In this document: in pieces, positions 24,095 to 32,182 of the stretch
Layout: every line of letters begins with the position of its first letter
Numbering within the stretch: position 1 is the stretch's first letter
Source: an uncultured Clostridia bacterium
GTDB taxonomy: Bacteria; Bacillota; Clostridia; Oscillospirales; CAG-272
DNA: 32,188 bases
NCBI GenBank assembly: GCA_945929845.1
Contig: CAMEON010000024.1
Span: forward strand, 1-32,188
Direction: 5' to 3'
Notes under the pieces: generated by a model
What the model saw: only the letters and a program-made list of their open reading frames with translations
The model's database searches: none
Told to the model about the DNA's origin: nothing
Program-made: the position numbers and the translations under genes

Positions 24095-26293
24095 TCAACG
24101 GCCCTGCTGTTGTGCCTGATAGTAGACAGCGGCTCTGTCCTCAAAACCATCCTCCACCAGCACCGGGCAGGCAATACCGGTCTTATATGCTGAGATATAC
24201 TGCTTCATCCACTGGTAGTACTGATCCCCGTGACCGCCCTCCATGGGCTCGATGTCCCGGCTGTACTCCTGCGTGTAGTTGTCTGTGAAGACATACTCCC
24301 CGTTCACATTGAGCCGCTGGGCACACCACTCGTTCCACCAGGTCAAGGTGACGATCTTGGGATGCACCTCGAAGGCATACGCCCACTGGGCATACCAAAA
24401 GATACCGTGATTCCGTCCGTGGGCGGTGTCGGTGCGGGACATGTAGGTCTCCTGGGTGGCAACCGCCACGCTGATCTGCTCCGGCTTCCCATCCGCATCC
24501 GGGCTGACCGATCCGTAGTTGTTGATGTTCAGGAAATTCCAGTGGTAGGTGGAATGATCGTTGTTCAGGCCCCACATCATGCGGACGGTATACAGGTCAG
24601 ACAGGGGGAAATCTGCCGGGTCGGTGTGGGTGGTCAGAAGCAGTGGCTTGCCGTCCCAGTAGACGAAGCAATCCTTCCATTTCTCCACAGCGTGATAGGT
24701 ATCGTACAGAGCCTGGTACAGCGGCCCGTTGCTGCTGCCGCTCCAGAAGGCCACATAGGGTGTGCCCTTCCCCTCGGCCCGCATCTCCATGATGGTGTCC
24801 AGCAGGGCATGCATGGGGGTGTCAATGTAGGTGATCCAGGCGGAATTGCCAATGTACCCATCTCCGGCGTTGGTCAGGTCAATGATGATGAAGTCTACCC
24901 CAGCCTCATACAGCCAGGTCATATTCTGACGGATGGCATCCGTATCAGAGCTGCGGTAATACCCCTGGGCGGGCTTTGCCCAGTAATGGAATGCCGTCTC
25001 CCCGCCCCAGGGCTGGTTGCCAGCCAGCGCCTCGGTGATGTTGTTGAAGGTCTCCACCTTTTCCGTCCCTCCGCCCAGAATGGCATCAAACCAAATGGAG
25101 TAGCAGATGGACACAAGGTCGGTCTTATCGGTGATGTCAAGGCCCAGGGTATGGCCCTCGGTGGGTGTGGCAGTCACAGTCACATTCTCCAGCACCTCGC
25201 CCCGGGATCCGGCCAGGATGGCCAGGTTGTCAATGTAGGCACCTCCGCCTCCGTGGGTGAACATAACGAAATTCTCTCCTTTCAGCGAATTGGTGGAGCA
25301 GTCGGCCTCCTGGAGCATGTTGTTTGCTCCGTCGTAGGTGCGGATCTTACCGTCTGCAAAGGAAATGTACCCCACCAGCACCTCTTCATCCGATCCCTCT
25401 GCTGTCATGTATATGTAGGTGGTGTAATCAGAGGTGCATACAATATCCGTGTGGAACATGCCGCTCATCAGGGACTGATCCACAGGGATACTGCCCCAAC
25501 CGGCAGGCCAGGATGCCACATCCGGGTGGTATACGGATATGGTGTGAGAAGCCGGATTGAAGGACAGCCACAGGCCGTCGCCGGGGCCATCCGGGATCTT
25601 ACCGGTGTAGTTGGTGACATAGCACCCCCACATGGCGGTGAACCAGGCACCGCTCCCCCTGGAAATGATCGTCCAGTCCATCGACAGGGACACCTGCTTG
25701 TACTGCTTCACGGAAGCACCGGGGACAAGGCTATAGGTAGACCACCCGTCCGAGATGATCTTGTCTGCACTGTTCCCGTCGTAGGGGAAGTAGAAGACAC
25801 CGTCGATCACTTTTCCGAGTCCACTGTCCCGCAGGGTAGCCTGCCCATCACAGGTAGGATCACCTGACGAGTAATCGGTGGAGAAGACCGTGATAACACC
25901 CATCTCACCGGGCTTCATGCTCTGTCCCAGCTTCTCATCCGGGTACTGTTCCACGATCTGTGTCTCAACCGTCTTTTCATAGACCACCTTCCCCTCATTG
26001 AAGGTGCCGGTGTCCGGCGTCCACATGGTGATGGGTTGGCTCTCGCTCTCCTCGGCGGGGTCAGTTTCGGTCTCCTCTTCCGGCACCGTCTCCGTAGGAG
26101 CCTCCTCTGTGACGGACGGTTCCGTGTCGGATACCTCCGGTGGTGTGCTGACTGGCTGTGTGCTATCCTCTGTGGCACTCTCTGCCGGTTCGTCCCCGTT
26201 CTGACAGGCGACGAGCAACAGGCCGCAGGCAAACAGGGTCACAAGGGACAGGGCGACAAGCAGGATACGCTTGTTTCTCTTATCGGATCGCAT
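24095..26293 (-). CDS. GH71/GH99-like lipoprotein with inserted jelly-roll domain (paralogue B)
   Basis: The start at 26293 (MRSDKRNKR) has GCGAGGA upstream; the ORF start at 26314 has none. The protein has 732 residues. The lipobox LLVAC gives a lipid-anchored Cys at 30, then an acidic Thr/Pro spacer and the WTPDTGTFNEGKV motif. A region of about 250 residues absent from paralogue A comes next (about 110-375). It is rich in beta-strand-like patterns such as WTIISRGSGAWFTAMWGCYV and FHTDIVCTSDYTTYIYMTA, consistent with a LamG/concanavalin-type carbohydrate-binding fold. The GH-like domain (about 390-715) matches paralogue A nearly motif for motif: HYWAKPAQGYYRSSD, LTNAGDGY, WWNEWCAQR, YSRDIEPMEGGHGD. 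It is first in the operon behind a perfect consensus promoter. Confidence 0.78.
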   Translation of the reverse strand: MRSDKRNKRILLVALSLVTLFACGLLLVACQNGDEPAESATEDSTQPVSTPPEVSDTEPSVTEEAPTETVPEEETETDPAEESESQPITMWTPDTGTFNEGKVVYEKTVETQIVEQYPDEKLGQSMKPGEMGVITVFSTDYSSGDPTCDGQATLRDSGLGKVIDGVFYFPYDGNSADKIISDGWSTYSLVPGASVKQYKQVSLSMDWTIISRGSGAWFTAMWGCYVTNYTGKIPDGPGDGLWLSFNPASHTISVYHPDVASWPAGWGSIPVDQSLMSGMFHTDIVCTSDYTTYIYMTAEGSDEEVLVGYISFADGKIRTYDGANNMLQEADCSTNSLKGENFVMFTHGGGGAYIDNLAILAGSRGEVLENVTVTATPTEGHTLGLDITDKTDLVSICYSIWFDAILGGGTEKVETFNNITEALAGNQPWGGETAFHYWAKPAQGYYRSSDTDAIRQNMTWLYEAGVDFIIIDLTNAGDGYIGNSAWITYIDTPMHALLDTIMEMRAEGKGTPYVAFWSGSSNGPLYQALYDTYHAVEKWKDCFVYWDGKPLLLTTHTDPADFPLSDLYTVRMMWGLNNDHSTYHWNFLNINNYGSVSPDADGKPEQISVAVATQETYMSRTDTAHGRNHGIFWYAQWAYAFEVHPKIVTLTWWNEWCAQRLNVNGEYVFTDNYTQEYSRDIEPMEGGHGDQYYQWMKQYISAYKTGIACPVLVEDGFEDRAAVYYQAQQQGR

Positions 26294-26345
26294 AGGGCAA
26301 ATCCTCGCTTTCATAAACTATCAGACTTCTCTGGATGCTGTTGTC

Positions 26346-26374
26346 ATTATACCATACTGAACAGTGAATGTCAA
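26346..26374 (-). promoter_or_regulatory. Perfect consensus promoter of the GH99-like lipoprotein operon
   Basis: TTGACA, a 17-base spacer and TATAAT on the minus strand, lying in the 94-base gap after the 26388-28487 gene. It gives a leader of about 46 bases. Confidence 0.9.
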
Positions 26375-26387
26375 GGGGTGGCTTCCG

Positions 26388-28487
26388 TCACTCCCGGAAC
26401 AGGTAGTTGAAGCGGCCAAGCGGGGCGGTATCCCCGTTGGCATAGAAATCCATCACATCGGGGGACTGCATGTTGTCGCTCCACTTGAACTCAAAGTTCA
26501 GGGGCTGTTCCGCAAGCCCCAGCAGGTCTCTCGGCACGCCGATGGTCAGGGTATCCCCCTTCACATGGAGGGTAGCCTTGCCAACCGTTTCCCAGGTATA
26601 GCTACCCGGGGTAGCAGTGGGCAGATACCGCTCCACGGTTGCCTTTCCGGCCGGGGCACTCTGTCGGTTGATGACGAAATCGTACCCCTCCCAACCGGTC
26701 TTCTTGCTCCGGTCGGTGTCCAGGTACAGGGTCATCCAACCCTCACTCTGCCGGGGGGTTATGGCCTCTGCGCACCGAACATGGAAGTAGATCATTTCCC
26801 CATCCCGAGCCACCCTGGCTTCCACCATGTCGTTCCGGCCGGAGGTGTTGGTATAATGGTAGCCTGCAAAGCCGTCCCAGTCCCGGTGGATGGTGGTGCC
26901 TTTCGGGTTGCGGTAGACCGGAGTCACCCGCTTCCACTGTCTCTCCCCGCCGCCGACCCGGATGGTCTGCGGGGCGGAAGGTGCCACCCTGGCTCCGGCT
27001 CCCTTGAAGCGGCGGATGTTGTGGGCCAGCTGAAGGTAGTAGGTATCCAGGTAGCCGTCCTTGTCCGGCTCGATGTCCCGGCTGTGCTCCCGGTCGTACT
27101 GATCCACCATGGCAAGCTGAGTGGAGTCATTGTCCTTCAGCCACGGCTCCTTGAACTGTCCCATGATCCACTCGTTCCAGCCGGTGACGAACACCAGATC
27201 CGGATCCAGGTCAATGGCTCTGTCCCACTGCTCCTGCACATTGTAGCCGTACTTGTAGGAATCCGGCGTCAGGTGGGCAAAGCCGTCCCGGCCGGTATAG
27301 GAGCGGCCAAAGGTGTCCTTGTCGTTGAAATGGGTGCATATCCGCTGGGCGTTGGCGTTCTGACCCACGCCCACCGTCACCATCTCACAGCCGCCGTCCG
27401 GCCTTTCCACATACTTGTTCTGGGGGTATATCTCCAGCCAACCCCACTGATCCGGCCGCTTGGGGCCGCCGGCGTACAGCGGCTGACCGGGACGGAAGGT
27501 GAAGAAATTCCGGATCTCATCCAGGAACCGGGTGTCCGCCGGGCACACACCCTCGGCGGGCAGAGCGTCCGGGTAGGCCATAACCAGGGGCTTTCCGTCC
27601 AGGCGGAACCATAGGTCGGAGTACAGCCCCGGCTTATACAGGTTCTGGTACAGTGCCCGGAGCATGAATTCCGTGGACTCCATGGGGCCGAAATTCATCA
27701 TGAAGGCCACCTGGGGGGTGCGAATGCCGTCCTGCCGGGCCTCGTGCAATCCCTTGAGCAGAGGCTCGTAGGCGTCCCGCCACAGAAGCGCTCCGTTGGT
27801 GCAGTCGAACATGATCATATCTACCCCGGCGGCGGCCAGCATAGCGGCATGATGGCGGATGATGTAAGGGTCGGAGTTGCGGTAGAAGCCATAGAACGGC
27901 TCATGCCAGTGACATTGGAAGGGACGCTCTCCCCAGGCCGGGTGATCCTTCCGGTACTCTGCGGCGGGGTACTTTTCCAGCACATCCACCACATCCACCG
28001 GGCGCAGGTGGGCATGGGACTCCCGCCAGGTCCAGTAGAAGATACCCACCTTCCTGTCCCGGCGCACGCCCCGGACATCCTCCACCGAGGCCACCTTGCG
28101 ACCCAGCATATCCGTGGCCTCCCAGGTCTCAGCCTGAAGATCCACCAACTGCTTCTCCGGAACCGGCTCATAGGTGCTTGCCCCAAAGGCGGGCTCCGGG
28201 GTGAATCCGATGGCGTGCAGGACAGCGTCGCCCCTGACCGTCACACGGATCTCATGGATGCCACTGATGGGATCCATGTCAAAGACCGCCTCATTCTCTC
28301 TCCCCTCATTGTTGTCACTGGACAGTGCCGCCGTCCCGATGGCGGTGCCGTCGGCCCATACCGTTGCCAGGGAGGTGTTGCCCGAGCGGGAAAAAGTCAA
28401 CCGCCCGCTGATACATCCTCCGAGGTCCATGGCCCCGGCTACCCAGCTATGCTTCTCTTCTCCTCTTGAAAGTGCTGACATATTCAT
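26388..28487 (-). CDS. GH71/GH99-like protein with flanking beta-sandwich domains, no signal peptide (paralogue C)
   Basis: 699 residues from the ATG at 28487 (MNMSALS). The ribosome site is poor (AAAGG about 20 bases away, GTGGAT nearer), so the start is uncertain within a few codons; the ORF track start at 28613 lies upstream of the likely -10. No signal peptide is present. Domains: an N-terminal beta-sandwich like carbohydrate-binding modules (about 5-100); a GH71/GH99-like barrel (about 140-515) with FYGFYRNSD, AGVDMIMFDCTNG, GKPLVMAYPD, GWNEWIMGQ and HSRDIEPDKDGYLDTYY; and a C-terminal CBM9/DOMON-like domain (about 530-699) with YLDTDRSKKTGWEGYDFVI and FEFKWSDN. It is a diverged paralogue of the two lipoproteins and may act on imported oligosaccharides (inference). 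It is divergent from the surface-protein gene. Confidence 0.75.
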   Translation of the reverse strand: MNMSALSRGEEKHSWVAGAMDLGGCISGRLTFSRSGNTSLATVWADGTAIGTAALSSDNNEGRENEAVFDMDPISGIHEIRVTVRGDAVLHAIGFTPEPAFGASTYEPVPEKQLVDLQAETWEATDMLGRKVASVEDVRGVRRDRKVGIFYWTWRESHAHLRPVDVVDVLEKYPAAEYRKDHPAWGERPFQCHWHEPFYGFYRNSDPYIIRHHAAMLAAAGVDMIMFDCTNGALLWRDAYEPLLKGLHEARQDGIRTPQVAFMMNFGPMESTEFMLRALYQNLYKPGLYSDLWFRLDGKPLVMAYPDALPAEGVCPADTRFLDEIRNFFTFRPGQPLYAGGPKRPDQWGWLEIYPQNKYVERPDGGCEMVTVGVGQNANAQRICTHFNDKDTFGRSYTGRDGFAHLTPDSYKYGYNVQEQWDRAIDLDPDLVFVTGWNEWIMGQFKEPWLKDNDSTQLAMVDQYDREHSRDIEPDKDGYLDTYYLQLAHNIRRFKGAGARVAPSAPQTIRVGGGERQWKRVTPVYRNPKGTTIHRDWDGFAGYHYTNTSGRNDMVEARVARDGEMIYFHVRCAEAITPRQSEGWMTLYLDTDRSKKTGWEGYDFVINRQSAPAGKATVERYLPTATPGSYTWETVGKATLHVKGDTLTIGVPRDLLGLAEQPLNFEFKWSDNMQSPDVMDFYANGDTAPLGRFNYLFRE

Positions 28488-28581
28488 ACGTACATCCACG
28501 CCTTTCTCTGATACTTCATGTAATGTTGAAAGAGACCGCAGACGATGTCGATCCACCGTCTGTACACGGTGCCTCTGCACC

Positions 28582-28610
28582 ATGTTACCATACTCGGGAG
28601 CAAAAGTCAA
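28582..28610 (-). promoter_or_regulatory. Promoter of the paralogue C gene
   Basis: TTGACT and TAACAT on the minus strand with a 17-base spacer, about 90 bases upstream of the start at 28487. The -10 is weak; the -35 overlaps a palindrome. Confidence 0.5.
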
Positions 28611-28618
28611 CAACTTTT
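28602..28618. promoter_or_regulatory. Candidate operator palindrome AAAAGT-CAACA-ACTTTT
   Basis: Perfect 6-bp arms around a 5-base spacer. It covers the -35 of the leftward promoter and ends 13 bases before the -35 of the rightward promoter, so one bound regulator could control both genes. No regulator gene is present in the window. Confidence 0.45.
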
Positions 28619-28631
28619 CGTGGAATTTTCC

Positions 28632-28660
28632 TTGACTTTTTTGCGCTCATGTTATATAAT
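28632..28660 (+). promoter_or_regulatory. Promoter of the multidomain surface protein gene
   Basis: TTGACT, a 17-base spacer and TATAAT, 55 bases upstream of the chosen ATG. Confidence 0.85.
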
Positions 28661-28715
28661 GGTACCGTACCCGCCAAAGAGCGGGCACTCCATGTATTCA
28701 GGAGGATCTATGATC

Positions 28716-31613
28716 ATGAAAAGATCGCTTTACGCACCATTGCGCCGCCTGGGTGCGCTGACCCTGGCCATTGTTATGGTGCTGGGTGCCACAGCCGCCG
28801 CAGGGTACGCTTTCCTGCTTCGTCCCGCCGCAGATACCAAGTCATCTTCCCCGGCCGGGTGCGCCGCTACAATATTGGCACAGGCCGGCCTGGTCGGTGC
28901 CATTCTGGGTTCCGGCCAGATCACACTGCCGCAGGATGCGGTAGTGGAAAAGCAGTTGGACTTTGATGAGAACATCATGCTGTCCATTTTCTGGCCGCCC
29001 ACACCGGACTACATCAATGACGAACAGTACCGACTGATGGCCGAGGCCGGGATAAACTGGGTCATGGGTGCCGGTGAGGAGACTCTGGCCACAAAGGAAA
29101 ACCAGCAGAAGATGCTGGATCTGTGTGCCAAGTACGGTATGAACCTGATCGTTCAGGACGGCACTTTCGGCGGTAGTCTGATCTCCAAAAAGGAGTCCAC
29201 CATTGCCAATCAGGTTGCGGCATATAAGGATGCCCCCGCCCTGGGCGGCTTCTACATTCTGGACGAGCCCTTCAACCCCAACCAGTATGTCGATGCCTAT
29301 GTGGCACTGAAGAAGGCTTTCCCGGATGGCTATATGCACCTGAACTTCCTGCCCAGTGCCTCCTATGGCTCGGATCAGGTCTACAAAGCCCAGATGAACG
29401 ACTGGTGCCGCCTGTGCGCCGCCGCCGGATACCCGGTGGATTACCTGATCTATGACCGCTACCCCTTCGGGCTGGCGGCAGGCAGTATGGACAGGGTGGG
29501 CTTCTACAGCAATATGCGTGCGGTGCACGATGTGGCACTCAAAAATGATGTGCGCACCGGTACCTACATCCAGACGGTCTGCCAGTCGGTGGCCTTCCGC
29601 CGTCCTACCGATTCCGAGATCCGGTATGAGATGTACTCTGCCCTGGCCTTTGGCTTCAAGCAGTTGTCCTTCTTCACCTGGTTCACCCCTGTCAACCGGG
29701 GCGAGCCGTTCCAGGACGGCATCATTGCCGCTGACGGTACCCCCAATGCCCACTACGAGACCATCAAGGCCATCAATCATGAGATCCTTGCCATCGGCCC
29801 CACCCTGGTCAAGTGCGATGCACTGGAAGTCTACCTCAACGGCTCGAACACCTACGGTCAGCCCCGCATCCCGTCAGACTTCTTTGTCCAGCCGGGAAAG
29901 AAGAACCAGTCCTACGCCCTGTCCTGGCTCCGCCACAAGGAGACCGGACGAAATTACCTGATGGTGGTCAATAACAACTTCTCCAGAAGCCAGACCATCA
30001 ACCTCTCCTTCGATGCCGCCATCACCGGTCTGTACGAGGTCAGTCGCACGGACGGTTCCCTCTCCCCCCTGACCCTGACGGATCACAAGCTGGAGCTGAA
30101 GCTGGCCGCCGGAGATGCCATCTTCCTGGCCTTGCCGGAGGGTGTGGACTTCCTTGTCAACGATGGCGCACAACCGGATGCCAAGACCAATCTGGCTTTG
30201 GAGGGACTGATCACCTGCTCCGAGTCCCAGGGTGCCAACGGCTACTACATGTACTTCCTCAATGATGGGGTTCGCTTTTCGGAAGGCAACATCGTTGGCT
30301 GGCGCTCGGACAGCACCGAGGCTTCCTCCGTCCTGCTGGATCTGAAGGCAGAACGCACCCTGAACCGGGTGGATCTCTACCCCGCCGGCAACCTGTTTGA
30401 GTTTGGTATGAACTTCCCTGCGGATTTCACCGTCTCCGTATCCACGGACGGTGTGAACTACACCCAGGTGGCCGCACGCAGTGGCTGCACCGTTGCATAT
30501 GATCCTGTGTCCGTGACCTTTGATGCTGTCAAAGCCCGCTATATCCGAATCGACATCACCGCCTGCAACGGCTCATACGCCTCCCTCTGTGAGATCGAAG
30601 TCTACAACGACGACGGCACAGTCCCCGCCCCTGAAGCCTTCCCCACCCAGTCCTCCGATGATGTGGTGATCGTGTACAAGGAGGGCCAGGATCTGGCCTA
30701 TCTCAAGCCGGTATATCCCTCCTCCACCACGCCGGAGGCCGGTTACCGTGGCTGGGGTTGGGCAGCAGACTTCATCAACAACGGTGTAAAAGGCCAGGGA
30801 TGGACTTCCAATGTCAAGACCAACAACTCCCCCAACTCCACCGAGTACATGATCATTGACTTGCAGGATATATTCGCCATTGACCGTGTGGTAGTGACCA
30901 CCATGGGCGTGTTCCCGAAGGATTTCCGCATTGAAATGTCTATGGACGGCAAGAACTGGGTGCCCATCGTGTCTGTGACAGACGCAGAAGCGTATACAGA
31001 CGGCACGGAGCTGACCTTCACACCGGAGGACGGTCAGGCCGTGGTCGGTCGGTACCTGCGATTCATCGGCACCCGCCTGCGGGGTACTGCCGCAGATGGG
31101 TATATGCTACAGCTTGGCAACATCTCCGCCTACGGCACACCGGTCTGCGATACCACCGATCTGTCCTATGCCATCAGCCTGTATGAAGAGCAGGAGGGAG
31201 ATCCCCAAGGCCAGGCATATGTGGACGCTCTGGCCGCTCTGGAGATGCCGTACCTCACCCAATCCCAGGCAAACAGTTATGCAAAAGCCCTCTTTGCCCT
31301 GGTAGAGTTACCGGAGGAGGAGACGACAGAAGAGCCCACGACCCCTGTGACAGAGCCGGACACGGATCCCGTCCAGCCTGACACGGATACAGAAACAGAA
31401 ACAGAGACAGAGACAGTAATGGAAACAGAAACGGATACGGAAACCGAACCCGATCAGACTTCCATCGCAGACACGACCGACCCCAGCAGTGAGACCGAGG
31501 CGGCCCCTGCCACCGGCTGTTCCTCCGCCGTGGGTGTCGCCGGGCTGGCTGTCCTTTCTGCTGGAGCCGCCGCTGTACTGATCAGGAAGAAGAAGGACGG
31601 AGAGCAGGCGTAA
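28716..31613 (+). CDS. Surface-anchored multidomain protein: TIM-barrel-like GH domain, two F5/8C (CBM32) domains, C-terminal anchor
   Basis: AGGAGG lies 10 bases before the ATG at 28716 and only 4 before the one at 28710, so 28716 is preferred (965 residues). A signal/membrane segment occupies about 12-35. Residues about 78-365 look like a (beta/alpha)8 hydrolase: LMAEAGINWVMG, YGMNLIVQDG, ALGGFYILDEPF (Glu184 a candidate acid), VDYLIYDRYPF and ALAFGFKQLSFFTWF. A beta domain (366-475) follows, then two galactose-binding-like F5/8C domains (about 491-632, 660-808) with SVSTDGVNYTQVA and MSMDGKNWVPI. A small helical region, a Thr/Glu repeat linker (865-930) and ATGCSSAVG-hydrophobic-RKKKD end the protein. 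The end looks like a sorting/anchor signal without LPXTG. It is divergent from paralogue C, so both probably serve the same glycan pathway. Confidence 0.82.
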   Translation: MKRSLYAPLRRLGALTLAIVMVLGATAAAGYAFLLRPAADTKSSSPAGCAATILAQAGLVGAILGSGQITLPQDAVVEKQLDFDENIMLSIFWPPTPDYINDEQYRLMAEAGINWVMGAGEETLATKENQQKMLDLCAKYGMNLIVQDGTFGGSLISKKESTIANQVAAYKDAPALGGFYILDEPFNPNQYVDAYVALKKAFPDGYMHLNFLPSASYGSDQVYKAQMNDWCRLCAAAGYPVDYLIYDRYPFGLAAGSMDRVGFYSNMRAVHDVALKNDVRTGTYIQTVCQSVAFRRPTDSEIRYEMYSALAFGFKQLSFFTWFTPVNRGEPFQDGIIAADGTPNAHYETIKAINHEILAIGPTLVKCDALEVYLNGSNTYGQPRIPSDFFVQPGKKNQSYALSWLRHKETGRNYLMVVNNNFSRSQTINLSFDAAITGLYEVSRTDGSLSPLTLTDHKLELKLAAGDAIFLALPEGVDFLVNDGAQPDAKTNLALEGLITCSESQGANGYYMYFLNDGVRFSEGNIVGWRSDSTEASSVLLDLKAERTLNRVDLYPAGNLFEFGMNFPADFTVSVSTDGVNYTQVAARSGCTVAYDPVSVTFDAVKARYIRIDITACNGSYASLCEIEVYNDDGTVPAPEAFPTQSSDDVVIVYKEGQDLAYLKPVYPSSTTPEAGYRGWGWAADFINNGVKGQGWTSNVKTNNSPNSTEYMIIDLQDIFAIDRVVVTTMGVFPKDFRIEMSMDGKNWVPIVSVTDAEAYTDGTELTFTPEDGQAVVGRYLRFIGTRLRGTAADGYMLQLGNISAYGTPVCDTTDLSYAISLYEEQEGDPQGQAYVDALAALEMPYLTQSQANSYAKALFALVELPEEETTEEPTTPVTEPDTDPVQPDTDTETETETETVMETETDTETEPDQTSIADTTDPSSETEAAPATGCSSAVGVAGLAVLSAGAAAVLIRKKKDGEQA
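31378..31448 (+). repeat. Low-complexity Thr/Glu-coding repeat
   Basis: Near-tandem hexamers of the ACAGAA/ACGGAT type encode alternating Thr-Glu and Thr-Asp in the wall-spanning linker of the surface protein. Such tracts often vary in copy number by slippage; here the copies are imperfect. Confidence 0.7.
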
Positions 31614-31694
31614 GCGGCATGGTTGCTCAACACACGGCGACTTCGCCCAAAAATCGCCCCGCCTATGTTCCATAAGACAGCAGACAACATGTGT

Positions 31695-31735
31695 ACGCCC
31701 GAAGAACCACAAACTTCTTCGGGCGTTTCTCTTAT
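31695..31735 (+). terminator. Intrinsic terminator after the surface protein gene
   Basis: ACGCCCGAAGAA pairs exactly with TTCTTCGGGCGT around an 8-base loop, followed by TTCTCTTAT. It begins about 80 bases after the stop. Confidence 0.85.
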
Positions 31736-31965
31736 ACTGCATTCATGCGGTGAAAGGGAGACATGAATCGTATAGGAACAGGTATGTAGGATCCACCATC
31801 AAACAAACAGATATATGAATTGCAATTAGGGGGTGGTGAACAGCGATAGAACCGGAAGGATCCTGCCACCGCCAGACAATTGGCGTTCCTCCCTTGCCCT
31901 GTCATATCCCCAACCAACCCGGCATACGATGATCGGTAGTACACTGTAACGATAAAATTTTACAT
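31736..31965. other. Non-coding stretch without a supported gene
   Basis: Only short reading frames occur here, including a 70-residue minus-strand one with no ribosome site. ACTGTAACG near 31952 echoes the dispersed GAACTGTAAC motif but matches over 9 bases only. No promoter or RNA was recognised. Confidence 0.4.
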
Positions 31966-32133
31966 TTAAGGAAACGCTGATTTAATGAGGTGGTACAGAT
32001 TCGGTGCAGATTTTTTCGTCTGCGATTGCGAAAAACTCAAGATGTACTGGATGTACATCGAGTTTTTCGGCATGAAGTAGGCGGGAAAAGATGTGCCGAA
32101 GATGTGCCGCCGAATAAATCAGCAGTTCCTTAA
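31966..32133. mobile_element. MITE-like 168-bp element with 19-bp terminal inverted repeats
   Basis: The left end TTAAGGAAACGCTGATTTA and right end TAAATCAGCAGTTCCTTAA are inverted repeats matching at 17 of 19 positions. There is no reading frame inside. The interior has a long hairpin at 32029-32069 (CGAAAAACTC and GATGTAC arms). Small size, matching termini and no coding capacity fit a miniature inverted-repeat transposable element mobilised in trans. A target-site duplication was not clear. Confidence 0.75.
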
Positions 32134-32162
32134 TTTTGAAGTTGATCCAAGCATCCTTGTAG

Positions 32163-32182
32163 GGCGGGGGCTTGCTCCCGCC
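32163..32182. repeat. GC-rich hairpin repeat at the window edge
   Basis: GGCGGGGGC pairs with GCTCCCGCC (one G-T) in AGGGCGGGGGCTTGCTCCCG. It resembles common GC-rich intergenic repeats of gut Clostridia (recollection). It is probably truncated by the window end. Confidence 0.5.

Noticed and set aside
24230-25867. 545-residue plus-strand ORF opposite paralogue B
   Set aside because: Composition is typical of an antisense frame (many Val, Gly, His) and there is no recognisable motif; the minus-strand protein has a lipobox and conserved motifs.
31378-31448. Possible CRISPR-like or tandem repeat array
   Set aside because: The repeats are in frame, imperfect, without spacers, and encode a Thr/Glu linker.
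31732-31944. 70-residue minus-strand ORF rich in Tyr and Cys
   Set aside because: No ribosome binding site and it runs into the terminator region; coding is unsupported, though the stretch could belong to an intergenic repeat.
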